64,000 bases of DNA from the NCBI GenBank assembly GCA_020226215.1, contig CM035231.1:47148876-47212875 (forward strand). Reading direction: 5' to 3'. A model generated the notes under the pieces. That model was not told where the DNA came from and did not search any database. It saw only the letters and a list, made by a program, of their open reading frames with translations. A program made the translations under genes and the position numbers. Each line of letters begins with the position of its first letter. The stretch's first letter is position 1. This document shows, piece by piece, positions 11,720 to 24,054 of this stretch. The stretch comes from Sindora glabra. Lineage: Eukaryota; Streptophyta; Magnoliopsida; Fabales; Fabaceae.

Positions 11720-14000
11720 AAGGTGACATATGTTAATCTATTTATCCACTATGTGGATATGGGGACTTTATGGATATTTTATTATTTTAGTTAATTTTTC
11801 AACAAAATAATCACATATGTATTTATTATGAATCTACAACCTAGTATTTGTGATATTAATTATTCAAATAATTTTACCTTAAGTATAATTTCTTAATTAT
11901 ACAAATAAGATAATATGTTTCAATAATACTAGTGAATTTATATCCAAAATTTTTATTAACTATCATATGTCAATTAGAATAATTGTTAAACATCTTAAAA
12001 TATGTTAATATATAAAATGATTCAATTATAATGTTTTTACTATCCTAAATTATTAGTTATATCTTTAAGAGAATAAAATTTCCTATAATATCTTTAGGGA
12101 CATGCAATTTTACATATTACAAAATTTATATGCATTAAGTTGAGAAGTTATAATTAGCTTTAGTTAAAAGCTAGAATAATTTATATATAGAAATTTTTTT
12201 TATTATGTAATATATTTTTATTACACCATAATTCATATAAATGATTTTAAAAAGTCATAGAAAATATAAATTTATATATGAAATTATATTCCCAAAATTA
12301 GGTGGAGAAAATATGTAGTTATAAAAATGATATGATATAATATTTAATCATGTTGATACTCACACAAAGTGATATGAACTAGAAGTTCATAAAATGATTA
12401 GTTTATAAAGTATAGCAAAATTGCCAAATATATTACTAACTAAAAATAAATAAATATTATATATTAATTGAAGATGTTTTTATTCAAATTGATGCCTAAG
12501 TAAGGTAATTTATTTATCAATAATAATTGAGTTTAGTACATACCTGATGTATGATCGATCTATTGGTTCTAAATACATATATTTTCAAAATAAACAAGGA
12601 GCAAATAATTTACTTTATTGAGAAATCAAATACTTTTGAAGATATTTAAAATATAATTAACAAAAAACTTCTAAAAGAAGTTGAAATTTGAGACATAATG
12701 ATAAGTTTTTAGAAGAAATTCAAGTACCTAAAATTTATGAAAATAAAGATAGCTTAATTGATTATGTCTTCAATGAAAAAGATGAAATAAAAAAGGAAAT
12801 AGTTGTCAACAACATTTACACTTATATATAATGTAGTACTAAAAATTATAAAAAAAAATAATGGTTAGTAAGGATTCTAAATTTATAGAATGATGATGTA
12901 TAATTATTGGCCAAAAGGGAAGAGAGAAAATGTAATTTTAATAAAAATGTAAAATTTAAATTTACTTGCAAAGTAAATAAATACCTAGAAGGTGTTAAGC
13001 CAATGAAACATCCCAAAAGTGTAAAGTTAAATATATAATTATACCAAAATAATAAAAAAATTAAAATTATAAAGAGAAAGCATGGTTTGTACACAAGAAC
13101 TTTTGCAATGATTATCATTGGCTATGAGATTATTTATTTTTATGTGGTGAATATAATTTTTTGGCAATATATTAAAACATAATATGCATCTGATTGATTT
13201 AATATATCATATTTTATGTATGACAATTGATAATGATATTATATCAAAATTTCCTAAAGGATTTTTGAAATTTGAATTTTTTAGAAATATATTCAATTAA
13301 ATTATAAAGATCTTTGTATGAATTAAAGTAATCTACATCAATATATTGCAATCATCTTAATGAATATTTATTGAAAGAAGTATATAAAAATCTCTTGTGT
13401 GTTTTTTTTAAGAAATCTAAATGTGACTTTATAATAATTGATTTATATGTTGATAATTTAAATGTTATTGAAACTTATAAAGAGCTTCCAAAAATAATAG
13501 AGTGTTTGAAAATGAGAGTTTAAGATAAAAAGTTTTGAAAAATAAGTTTCATTTTGTTAAAACATCTTTTTTTATCAATCATAATAGAAAGGTCATAAAT
13601 ATTTTTATATAGATAAATCACATCCATTGAGTGTAATGATTGTTCACAATCACTTGATACTAATAAGGTTCCAAGTCAAATTTCAAAGAGTAATGAAAAT
13701 TTTCTTAGTCTTAAAGTACCATATCTTAATGCAATTGATATGCTAATGTATCTTGTTAATTACACGTATCTTGCCATAGCTTTTTAGCAAGGTATAGTTC
13801 TTTTCTAACTAGAAGATATTACAATAAAACAAAACATAAATGTTGGTATCTTTGTTAAGCAATAATATGATATTATTTTATTTGTATAAATTTTGAGTCA
13901 TAACTATTTAATTATATAGGTGCAAGATGTTTGATTTACACAAAATTTGATCTCTATTACTATTTTTTATAATGCATCTATATCATATTTTTTCTTAAGA
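11720..14000 (+). pseudogene. Copia polyprotein remnants: integrase, RT, RNase H
   Basis: Integrase: a frame at about 11722-11800 reads GDIC..IYPLCGYGDFM, matching the family block GDICGPIHPPCGPFRYFM. EFISKIFINYHMSI follows at about 11930-11985, matching the DNAGEF region. Linker: DRSIGSKY..QNKQGANN at about 12555-12615 matches the RPIGSKDKNPRKRKGAN block. RT: KAWFVHKNF near 13080 and DNDIISKFPKGF near 13235 match the family, and at about 13415-13500 KKSKCDFIIIDLYVDNLNVI carries the YVDD box as YVDN. RNase H side: KSHPLS near 13620 and VPYLNAID.LMYLVNYT near 13720-13765. Stops and shifts separate every block, so there is no product. Confidence 0.8.
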
Positions 14001-14460
14001 TAAAATTACAATTATAATTTCTTCAACATATATGTAATAAGTGAAAAGTCAATTCTTTTGGATTTCAAGGAAGAAATTGTAATAAAAAATAATATTATGT
14101 ACAAAAGCTTAATTAAAGTATAATACATTAAAAGAAATGGGACAAATTATATCTCATTAAAGCTCTTTCTCATGCTCATAATAGAATTGTGGTTATATTT
14201 AATCATGATAGCAAATTTGTGCTAATTATTCTTAATACAATTATTTTATTTAATTGTAAGTTCATACTACACTCTTCTGTCCTTAACCATGATTTTTTTT
14301 TGCCATTGGGTTTTCATAGCAAGGTTTTTAATGAGTTAAATTATTTGTTGAAAAAAATAATATACTATTTTTTCTTCATTGAAATTTTTTCCCCATTGAT
14401 TTTTTTCCCAGCAAAGGTTTTAACGAAACATATTCTTTTCAAGATAGACATCCAAAAGAG

Positions 14461-14721
14461 TGTTATGAATAATTATAAGAAATATAAAATGTCTATAGAT
14501 CAAAAGTTATATTTTCATTATAACCAATTATTAGGTTTTAATTTTCTTTATGAGTTATTATTATGAAATAGTAATGTTTGACATATTTGTCTTATAAATA
14601 TGGATTGTATAAATCATTCTATATACAATTAAATAAAATGTCTCCTCCTCTTATAATTTTATTTTATTTTCTTCATATGTTTCTTTAGTTATCTCATTTA
14701 ATTTTGAGCATTTTTATAATA
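14461..14721 (+). repeat. 3' LTR of the 7.1-14.7 kb copia element
   Basis: It starts tgttatgaataattat and ends in ttttataata, where the 5' copy has ttttataaca. It is the partner of 7122-7375. It is preceded by pyrimidine- and purine-biased sequence carrying the two ccattg..ttttt motifs at about 14300 and 14390. Confidence 0.8.
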
Positions 14722-15107
14722 ATTATATATTTTTTTATAAATTTTTTAACAATAATTATAATGTTATAGCATAGTAGTCTATTTCACTATTTTTTATATA
14801 TAATTTCGTAACCTAATTTTTATTATTTAATTAAAATCCTGTATATCTAATTTAATTTCTATTAATTATATCAATAAAAATTATTTGTGAACAAATAACA
14901 TAATAAACTAACATATTCTAATATTGTGATTCTAGGTAAAAATATTATAAAAAAATCATGTACTTTTAATAAAATAGTAAATTAAGCTGATAGTAAGTAT
15001 TAATTTCAAGTTTTATATAATTTAAAGGGATAATTTTCAAGCCTTCAAAATTAAAGGAAATAAAATCCAACTACCCTAAGGTTGAATGATATATTTTATA
15101 TTTTTGC
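14722..15107 (+). repeat. Right part of the split inverted-repeat element
   Basis: It contains the right arm (about 14950-15107), complementary to 6976-7121, plus the unpaired middle. The middle starts directly after the 3' LTR that ends at 14721. Flanking bases attaa before the 5' LTR and attat after the 3' LTR are consistent with a 5-bp target duplication with one change. Confidence 0.65.
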
Positions 15108-15595
15108 TAAATAAATATAAAAAATATTAAGTAATAAATGAATAGCTAATAATAAAATAAAAGGAAAGAGGAAAATGAAGGAAAAGAAGAAAGGAAAATT
15201 CACAAGCAAGCTACAAGTATTCTGAAGAGGTAGTAATTTTTATATATAGTATCGATTTAAAAAATGCATGAAAATCAACTAAAATTAAGTATATTTTAAC
15301 AGTATGATAATAAATAAAATATTAGAAGGTAAAGTTTCTCAAATAACGTATTGTTTTATTTAAAAAAATTCTAGGGAAAACCACTTATAAAGTGAATAGA
15401 TTTCACAGTTAATGACACTAGTATAACCAAAGAGAAATTATAAATAAAGTGAAGCATTTTTAACTAAATTCAAATATTATTTTCAAATTGAAATGAAATT
15501 ATATTTAATTTAAAATAGGTATTAGTGTAATATTTTAAGAAGTATGAATAAAATTTGCAACATTCTTAAATTTAAAGTTAAACACTTTTAAATAT
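15108..15595. other. AT-rich spacer, nothing recognised
   Basis: No ORF, RNA gene or recognised repeat was seen. A short purine-rich run (aggaaagaggaaaatgaagg) lies near 15160. Confidence 0.4.
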
Positions 15596-15966
15596 GAGTA
15601 AATATAATATTTCGTCCTTCATTGATAAAAATAGTGACTATTTTATTCCTCAAATTTTATAACTACTATTATTAGTCCTTAATTTTTTTTGTTGTAATTA
15701 TTCATTTGTTGTTTCACATATAATACTAAAATGAATAATGAAAAGAATGAATAAAACAAAATCTCTTCATATTTATTTGAAATGACCAAGATAAGATTTA
15801 ACAATAAGTTTTAATATTTTTTATTTATTTTAACATTACAAGTGAATAAATGGACTAATAATTATAACAAAAGTAAAAATCAAGCATTAATAATGTTAAT
15901 TATAAAATTTGAGGGATGTAATAATAACCATCTTTATAAATGAAGGACTAGATACTATACTTACTC
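15596..15966. mobile_element. MITE-like element, copy 1 of 3
   Basis: It has long inverted termini. The left end gagtaaatataatattt..gtccttcattgat matches, in reverse complement, the right end gagagtaagtatagta..gtccttcatttat, followed on both sides by cctcaaattttataa. No coding sequence. Relatives lie at 23696-24054 and about 32061-32354. Confidence 0.7.
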
Positions 15967-16559
15967 TCTAAGTATATTTTTTATTGGTAATAAAAGAAGA
16001 AAAAAAAATTCTATTTCAAAATGAAGAATGGGGTAACAAAATTTATACAAATGCTTTCCAACGTATGTTTAGCTTTAGCCCATAATTGGTAGCCAAGAAA
16101 GGAAAGAAAAATAATACAAAAATTTAAATTTTAAAATTTTCTTTTGTTTGGATTTGAAGAAAAATGAGAGAAGAGAAAGGTGATTTCAATTATTTTTACA
16201 TATCAAAACTTTAAAATTTTCTCTTCTTCACATTTTCTCTTCCATCTAACTTTTAAAATTTTTTTCCTTTCTTTCCATTTTCCTATTAACCAATCAAAAG
16301 GTTAAACTACTTGCATAGTAGTTCATAAAATTTAAATATAATAGATATCAAATAATGTATCAAGTATAATAGATCCTATTCCTCTAAGTGTAAAATGCAT
16401 TTTATAAGATAAAATAAGACATTACAACTCATGATGAGAAAATTAATAGTTGAAAATTAAATAAATAGAATTAATTTAAAGGCAATTTTTAAATTTATAA
16501 CTATCTTACTACTACAAATAGTTGATTAATATCATGTATTTAGGGGTTTACACTTTGAA
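15967..16559. other. Intergenic with a possible degraded inverted repeat
   Basis: At about 16080-16300, agaaaggaaagaaaaataat on the left and cctttctttccattttcct on the right are roughly complementary around an AT-rich middle. This suggests a small decayed MITE. No genes were seen. Confidence 0.35.
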
Positions 16560-17077
16560 AAGTGACTGATATGTAATGTACTATTGTAGTATATATAGTG
16601 TTAATGTTAGTTTGTAAATTGTCATAATATAGAAATAATAATGTCAATTTTTATTTCATGAAAATCAATGTCATTTATGTTTCTATAATCTTGGAAAATA
16701 ATATTAAACATCATTTACTTTCTAAAAATTGATGTCCAATAACTAGAATACACATTGGTTCATTTAAATAATTGACATTGTATGTTCATCAAACCACTAA
16801 CCAAAATCCTAGCCCCTAGTTTCTCACTCTTTTATCCCAAACTTTAACTTTATCCCTTTATTCATCACTTCTTTTATCTCCTTCAATTTCTTATTCCCTC
16901 ATTCCAAACCTTAGCCCCATCTTTATATTCTTTACACCTTTACCCTCTCTATTTCTCCTATATTTCTAACAAGATATAGAAAGCTAATATCTTCTATTAC
17001 TTTAAAATCTAAATTTAAATAACTTTAAAGAATAAATTTAATAGAAAAAGATTAAAAATAGTGAAAGATTATATATA
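16560..17077 (+). repeat. Left block of repeat copy 1
   Basis: It aligns with 44020-44470. Shared motifs include atttcatgaaaatcaatgtcat, ataatcttgraaaa, ccccta..tctcactc and ctaacaagatatagaaa.ctaa. It stops at the CACTA insertion and resumes at 19822 (atatcataatta...tactttactaaa), which matches 44470-44510. Confidence 0.7.
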
Positions 17078-19821
17078 CATTACAACAATCAACACTTGTG
17101 CCACGATCAAAATCATGGCATAAGATTAAAAATTTTGTGGTTATGCTATTTAGCCGTGAAAATACTAATTAAATGGTCCCATGACATAAGTGAGCATGAT
17201 AAGGACATTGCCATAGGAGAAATCTTGTGGCATAAATAATTTTTTCACTATGGGTTTATTTATGATTAATAGATTCTTCTAACCATGAGTACAAATGTAG
17301 CAAGAAAGGTACATCCATTGCTAATAACTTATATTATCATGAATAAATTTGCAGTAAAAATAAAATAAAATAATTATAAAAACTACTATAACTAGCTAAA
17401 ATAATTTTTATATATCTAAATTGAATCAATTATCTAGTCAATTAAATTAAGTACTACCCTATTATTTTGTTTGTTAATGTTTTTAACTTATATTAAATTA
17501 GTGTAATCGTTGAAACTTTATTTATTTAGAAATTACAAATTACATTCACAAAAAATTGAATTTCAATCTCCAAGTTAAGGAATGTTTAGTTTTACTATTG
17601 CATTAGTTTGCTTTTTTAGTATTATAATACAATAATTTTATATAAAGTTTTAATTAATTAGTTACCTTAAAAAATAAAATTATACTCATATAATACTAAT
17701 TATATAATAAAATAATACATAAATACATATAATAAAAATACATTAATACTAAAATTCTTTACAATTTTATTTTAAAAATTTTATTAATTATTATTAATTG
17801 AGTTATTAGAAGATGAAATTAAAACTTTTACATCTTTTAAGCAGTTTTTTATTATTTTCTAAAAATTCTTTTAATAAAGGTTGAACTATATGAAACAAAT
17901 ATCTATAAAAATCATAACTTCAAACTATTATAAATATTTAAATTTTAGTTATAAATTAAAATTTAAATTATTTTAAATTATTTAATTTAATTTAATTTTT
18001 TATTTATAATATATATTTTTATCATTCATAAATATAAGTTAAATCATTCGATCCTTCATAAATTTTTAGTATTAATTTTATCTCTCATATATTATTTATA
18101 TCTAATTTTTTATATTTATTAAGTTATTAACCCTTCAATAAATTATAAATGAATAGACTAAATTAATTAAATTATTATATAGAAGGAAAAAAATTAATAT
18201 TAAAATTTGTAAAAAATGAAATTAATATAATTGGAATTAATAAAGGATGAAAAATAAAAATTTAGACTATTATATATATATATATCACTTCCTTAAATAT
18301 AATTTATTTAAAATTTTATAATATAATAATTTAATTATTATTAAATTATACATAATTTTATATAATTATTATTTTTAATTTTTTAATAAAATTTCTGTTA
18401 ATACTACAGTGATGAATATAAAATTTGTTATAACTTATATCATAAATCATACTATTTATATATAATATAATGATTTAGTATTTTCATAATATATATATTC
18501 TTTGTCAACAAATTTTTTAATAATAATGTGATATGATAAAAAAAATCTTTTGATAATATTTTATACCTTGAATAATCTATTTTTTAAGTGATATTTTAAA
18601 AATTAAATTGAATAATGAATTGAAAAAATTATTATATATATGTATATGTTAATCTTATTAATTTTTAATTTTAGTATGTAAAGAATTTAAATTCATTAAA
18701 TAATTATATAATATAATTTTTAATATATTATAATATTTATTTTGTTAATATATATTAATTTTTTTATGTAAATTTAATTGATAAAAAGTTAAATGGTTAT
18801 TTACCATTTATGAAAAACTATTATATTCTAATAGATATTAAATTTGATGCACATGTAAACAAAAATATTTAGGAGCTTAATAATTGAGTTCTTTCTTGTA
18901 TATTTTAATGTTTGGTGTTCATCTCATATTTTTATTATTTTAAAAAAATAATAAAAGTACATAACTTTACAATTTATGGGTAGTTTTATTTTTTTACATA
19001 CATTTTATGAATTGATTAATTAAAAATATTATGTTCTATAGCTTTTTTCATTTTGATTGATTGAAGGCTAATCAATTGATCAAATAAGCTATTTACTAAA
19101 ATCTTAAAAATAATTTTTTGACTTAGTCAATTAGTTAAATATTCATAACTCAAGTAATGAATTAGCTATTTACTAAACATCCGTAATATATAAATATTTA
19201 TATTTTTTATTATTTTTCATATTGTAGTATGTTGTGCTTATTATAAATAACCTTTTTTTATATGTATAGTTACAAAAAATGATATATTTGGCTCTAATTT
19301 TATTCATAGAAGTAATTCATGACATAGATAATACTTTGCTACTAATAAATTTTTTTGACTTATATGATAGAATAAATAATACTTTGTTATAAGAAATGCA
19401 TACTTGCAACTTAATTTATAGTATAGTACAAGTGATACTTTATCATAAGAAATGTGTTCTCATAACTTGATTTGTGGCACGAGTGATATCTTATCATGAA
19501 TAAAATTTTTTGATAGTACAAGTGATATTTTGTTATGAGAAATGTATTCATATAACTTAGTTTTATGGCACAACTGATATTTTGTCATGAATAACATTTT
19601 TTTGTAGTATGAATGATATTTTACCATAGAGAATGTGTTCCCATAACTTATTTTATAGCACAAGTCATATTTTTTCATGAGTAAAGTCTTTCTATGGCAT
19701 AAATTTTTTATTTTTTGTATATTTGTTTGAATTTTTTTATTCCTGTGGCTAGAGAAAAAATTGCCATAATTTTAAATTTTTGTGACATAATTCATGGCAC
19801 CAATATTAATTTATTGTAGTG
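17078..19821. mobile_element. Non-autonomous CACTA-type DNA transposon
   Basis: The left end is cattacaacaatcaacactt and the right end, in reverse complement, is cactacaataaattaatatt; both are followed by ggtgcca/tgtgcca-type sequence. Both sides are flanked by ata, the 3-bp duplication expected for CACTA elements. Subterminal repeats with gtggcat/ccatgaca motifs lie near both ends. No transposase was seen in the very AT-rich interior, so movement would need an enzyme from elsewhere. The uninterrupted relative at 44461-44512 shows the empty site. The left terminus has one change from the canonical CACTA. Confidence 0.8.
19300..19720. repeat. Subterminal tandem repeats of the CACTA element
   Basis: Units of about 90 bp, each made of two related halves, repeat the pattern gtacaagtgatatttt.tcat then gaaatgtrttc.cataactt. 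Clear copies start near 19425, 19513 and 19604. Such arrays are the usual transposase-binding regions of CACTA elements. They produce a fortuitous repetitive open frame on the minus strand. Confidence 0.65.
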
Positions 19822-19929
19822 ATAATATCATAATTAAATATGAATACTTTACTAAATTTATTTTAAGAGAAAGCTTCCTTCTAAAATAACTTTCTATATG
19901 TCATTTCAAATATGTGATGCAACTACTCT

Positions 19930-20190
19930 TTAATATAGAAAGCTTCTCTTAGCAATGGTTATATTTTGACTTTTTAGTGTCATCCACATGCACTATTTTA
20001 GTAAACTTCAACCAAGCCTTAGATGTCTTGGTGTATTTTCTTTTTTGAAATGGATTATCATTAGGTTCTTCAACATATTGTTTAGTAGGATCATTTGATA
20101 TTTAAGTTGGAACATGGCTTTCACTCAATGGTAATGGTTGATTAGAATCCATTTCAAGTGGACTATTTGGCATATCTATCATAAATAAAT
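19930..20190 (-). pseudogene. Possible BED zinc-finger fragment (hAT transposase N-terminus)
   Basis: The minus-strand frame begins MIDMPNSPLEMDSNQPLPLS, has one stop, and continues through KRKYTKTSKAWLKFTKIV to KKSKYNHC and a stop. The W, F and C-x2-C-like spacing resembles the BED finger at the start of hAT transposases (S.VW..F...C..C). The first cysteine is tyrosine here. Only this N-terminal piece is recognisable. It lies in the interior of repeat copy 1, with no counterpart in copy 2. Assignment is tentative. Confidence 0.4.
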
Positions 20191-22082
20191 CATATGTCAT
20201 TAATTATATAGAATTAAATACCAAAATCATGAAAATGTCATCATATAAAGGAAGGAAAAAACTTATATACTGAATCATGAAAATGACTTATATGACTTAT
20301 TTTCAAGAAATGATTAAAGGTAAATAGTACCAAGAAATGAAAATGCAATTAAAACTCAAGCAAATTGACAAGCACTAAACAATTAAATATAATTTTATAT
20401 TTTTTCCTCATATGTTTGATAGGTTGAATTTGTGCTAAATTCTCTAAACAAGTTTAAATCCTTTAGTAGTCTATCTGTTCCACTTTGAGATATAAATATG
20501 TTAATGATTTGCTGAGCATTTGAGCACACAAATAATTAGTGAATTAATTCTTGATTCCATACCCATTAATTATGCAACACTAATTTATTTGTATTTAAAG
20601 CTTCATCAATAGCAATTCCTAACTTTAATGTTGGGTTCAAGCTATTATAACCATCCAACTAGGGGAGAGAATCAACAGTCATTAAGCAAAAGTGAAGAAT
20701 TGAATGTTTAAAAAATTTAATCCAAAGGATACATATCTAAGCACAAGTAAGTGAATTAGTTTCTATATTAAATGAAACTAATAAACTACAGAGTAGAAGA
20801 AGAAAATTAGACTGGAAGTGTTCACAAAAGCACTAAAAGTTAAATATTAAAGCTAAAGTACCTACAATGAATCAAAACACTAAAAGGCGAAAATTTTGCC
20901 TCCTCCCAAATTATTTATTGAGGTTAACTTCTCATACTAGATTAAGAAGAAAAAGTCAACCTTAATTCAAAAGATTATTAACAAAGAAAGGGATGTAATG
21001 CTAAATAAATATTGAAAAACCTTTATTTTAGACGTTTGTATGCATAGAAAAAGATTGTAATTAGAGAAGGACAAAAATTGCAAAATCATATACTTATGTT
21101 GTAGTTTTGAATTTAAATTTTATATCATGTGAATAGACATTTTGGCTTTTTTTTTCACAAAAACACCCACACACACAAAAATAACTGTTTAGGTAACAAC
21201 TCTCTTTGCCATTGTTTTTAACTATGCCCAGGGGCTAGAAGTCTAAGGAATAATGACCATTTAAATAACATTAATAAACAAATAAATAAAAATAATTAGT
21301 AACTACTACTAAAATGTTACAAGTCAATCTTTTTTTCGTATAATCAAGACATTGTATACACTAGCATTTATTGTATGACAAAAGATAACATCACAAGAGA
21401 TCCTACCCGAGACAGAGATTTCTTCTTCCACTTTGCTAATCAAGATGTCCTATCGAACACGAACATGTTCATTAGATCAATTGATACAAGCGAGAACAAT
21501 CAAATATAATTTTATATTTTCTCCACGTTCACATCATAAAGAAATGATTAAAGGTAAATAGTACCAAGAACTTTTCCTTAGAATAGTGTGACGGAGAGAG
21601 GTTATGCAATCATTTGGTATTATAGTAGAGATTGGAGAGAAGTCGTGTGATATGATTGGCAATGGCATGGTTAGGGTTTCAAACAGTGTTATTGCAAAGG
21701 ATTAGAGACAAAGTTTAAATCAAAAACCCTTCTTTGGTTATTGGTGTCAATTATCCTATCTACTATGGTTTCACTTTCAAGTTTCAAGTTTACTAAATGG
21801 AAACAAGGATTAGGATAGTTTAATAATATATTTTATTACTTATATATTATATATTTATTTATATTATATATGTACCATATAAAAATTTTAAAAAATTATA
21901 ACTAAACTCATTTAGGCTTGCAAATAGCTCGAATCGAGTAGTAAAATGCTTAGGCTTGGTTTGTTTATTAATCAAGCTCAGCTCATTTAGGTTTGATTTG
22001 TTTAATTTCGAATTCAAATTGAACTTTTTGTGAGCCAATATTGAATTACTAATGAATGACTAAACTCATTTGCATCCCTCGT
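20191..22082. other. Interior of repeat copy 1, no gene recognised
   Basis: The blocks gaaatgattaaaggtaaata (about 20303 and 21540) and aaatataattttatattttt-like (about 20387 and 21501) each occur twice, in swapped order. An aaaccctaacc motif lies near 21670 on the minus strand. No other structure could be assigned. Confidence 0.35.
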
Positions 22083-23590
22083 ATAAACTATTAATGATTT
22101 GTTAGGACAATTGAAAAAGACTTACATGATGATCTCTAAAGACAAATTGACATGATAATTTTAAGTTGATGAATTATTATAATAATTGAAATGGACTTGA
22201 ACAATGGTCGTAAAAAAATTAACGCTATAAGTTCCTTCAGTAATTTGCTAATAAAGACACAATCTTCAGTTTCCTTCATTTAGATTTCTTCAATTTCATT
22301 TATTTAAACTTCTTTAGTTTCATTCATTTAAACTTATCTATAAATTCATTCATTTGAATGTCTTCACTTCTTTAGTTTCATTTATTTAAACTTCTTTATA
22401 AATTCATTTATTTAAACATTTTCAATTTTGTTCATTTAAACTTTTTCATAAATGACATACATTTAGACATCCACCAATTATGAGAAAATGTCATTATATT
22501 AGATGTTGGTTAATCCCAAAAATTGATATTTTGTTATGTTTGTCACTTCCTCATTAAAGGCATTTCAATTTTTATAGATTTCTATTATGTAAACAATTGA
22601 ATATGAAAAGAAAGTTATATTTGAACCAATTTAACATAAAACATTATATTTGTTTCGATATGTCTTCTTTTTATTAATTTATGTAATCTAAATGCTTATT
22701 GTAGAATTTTAAGTAAAAACAATATACAGATAAGCAAAGAGAAGTAAATTTGCAAATTGAAAAAATTTTAACTGTCATTGCTGTATTCATAATGAAAATA
22801 TAAATAAAAAAGTAAAGAGAAATAATATCTCTACAAATTTATACAAAATAATTACACCAAATTATCAATAAACAAAAACTACACATCTATATATATATGC
22901 ATAAAAATTACACTATATATAAAAATCTTCATCTTTTATGTAAATTTTAGCATTGTTGCTAAAATTTATCTACTTTAATTACTCTATGAGAAATGATAAA
23001 GCATATAATGGGAGAAATGGATGAAAGTGGAGCGAGCAATTATCATTAACTAGTTCTTTTATTCTACATTCACTAGTTCTTCCATTATATACTCTCTTGA
23101 TAAAAGTAGAGTGGAAGATTAGTAGTAACATTATACATCAAACTCATCATACTTGAAAGTATATTAGACAAATATCAAAACAATCCATATAGAAAGATAG
23201 AGTTCAAGTAAATATTTATAGAAAAAAATAGATGTCAATTATTAAATAAAACTAACATTGTATGATTCCATGACTTCCAATGCAACTACTTAAATGCCTT
23301 TTAGATGATGGTTGTTAACAAGAACCAACATCCTATGCTTTTGCGATTTTCAACGAGACTTTTGAAATGCTTTTTAGATAATGATTGTTAATTAAAACTA
23401 ATGTCTTATGATTTTGTAGTTTCAAATCAAGCTTTTGAAATTTATTTTAGATGATGATTATGTATATAACTAATATTATAAGTTTTTTATCATATAATTT
23501 TAAAAATAACATCCTATCAAAGTAAATGTCAATTTTGTTGTAAACCAACATTTATTGACCAATGTAAATCATCAATTCTATACTAGTGCA
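22083..23590 (+). repeat. Right block of repeat copy 1
   Basis: It aligns over its length with about 53060-54270. Shared blocks include aattgaaatggacttgaacaa, tttcatttatttaaact, tatgagaaaat.ccattatatt and gtggatgraagtggag.gag. It ends near ctatactagtg at about 23580-23590. No coding sequence. Confidence 0.7.
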
Positions 23591-23695
23591 TCCATTTCCT
23601 TAATTTTTTATTAAGGATTTTGATTTCTTACTTTACCTTTTAAAATGTAAGACGCACTTTAAGAAAGCTCAGTTCTAAGTATAATATACTCTTTT

Positions 23696-24054
23696 GAGTA
23701 AAGATAACATTTAATTCCTTGTTTATAAGGTAGTAACTATTACATTTTTCAAATTTCATAATAATTAGTCCATTTTTTTTCTTTTTTATAATATTTGTCA
23801 TTCCCTTCATGTGCAACACTAAAATAAATAGTGAAAGGAATGAATATAACCACAAATAAAGCATACATTTGATATTACTGAAGTGAGATTGAACAATGAA
23901 CTTTGATAATTTTTTTCATTCATTTTAACATTATAAATGAATGAATGGATAAATAATTATAAGAAAAGTAAAAATAAGGAATTGATAATACTAATTATAA
24001 AATTTCAAGATGTAATAGCCATTATTTTTATAAATGATAGACTAAATATTTACT
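23696..24054. mobile_element. MITE-like element, copy 2 of 3
   Basis: It matches 15596-15966. Shared features are tataa.tagtaac.att near the left end, cactaaaataaatagtgaaag, ttttaacattataaatgaatg and taattataaaatttcaaga towards the right. It lies about 100 bases beyond the end of repeat copy 1. Confidence 0.65.

Larger units (their letters stand above)
7122..14721 (+). mobile_element. Old Ty1/copia retrotransposon with both LTRs
   Basis: Two related LTRs of about 255-260 bp flank it (7122-7375 and 14461-14721). After the 5' LTR there is a primer-binding-like gttatcaacatga. Before the 3' LTR lies a ccattgggtttt / ccccattgattttttccc region typical of many plant copia elements. Inside, on the plus strand, integrase, RT and RNase H remnants occur in copia order. 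The reading frame is destroyed by stops and shifts, and a second copia element sits inside it at 9244-10984. The LTRs are strongly diverged, so the insertion is old. Confidence 0.8.
16560..23590. mobile_element. Large DNA-transposon-like repeat, copy 1 (interrupted)
   Basis: The left block (16560-17077 plus 19822-19860) matches 44020-44515, and the right block (about 22083-23590) matches about 53060-54270, in the same order and orientation. This supports one element family seen twice. Subterminal regions carry recurring gatgtca/aatgtca motifs, and the right end reads ctatactagtg, which resembles a CACTA terminus. I could not confirm a matching left terminus, so the class is uncertain. The copy is interrupted by the CACTA element at 17078-19821. 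Confidence 0.5.

Noticed and set aside
12846..13118. 90-codon hydrophobic minus-strand frame
   Set aside because: Antisense to degraded copia polyprotein sequence; hydrophobicity reflects AT richness.
14189..14566. 125-codon plus-strand open frame
   Set aside because: It covers the noncoding end and 3' LTR of the copia element; the sequence is explained by the repeat and shows no protein family.
19460..19678. Repetitive 72-codon minus-strand frame
   Set aside because: It is produced by the subterminal tandem repeats of the CACTA element.
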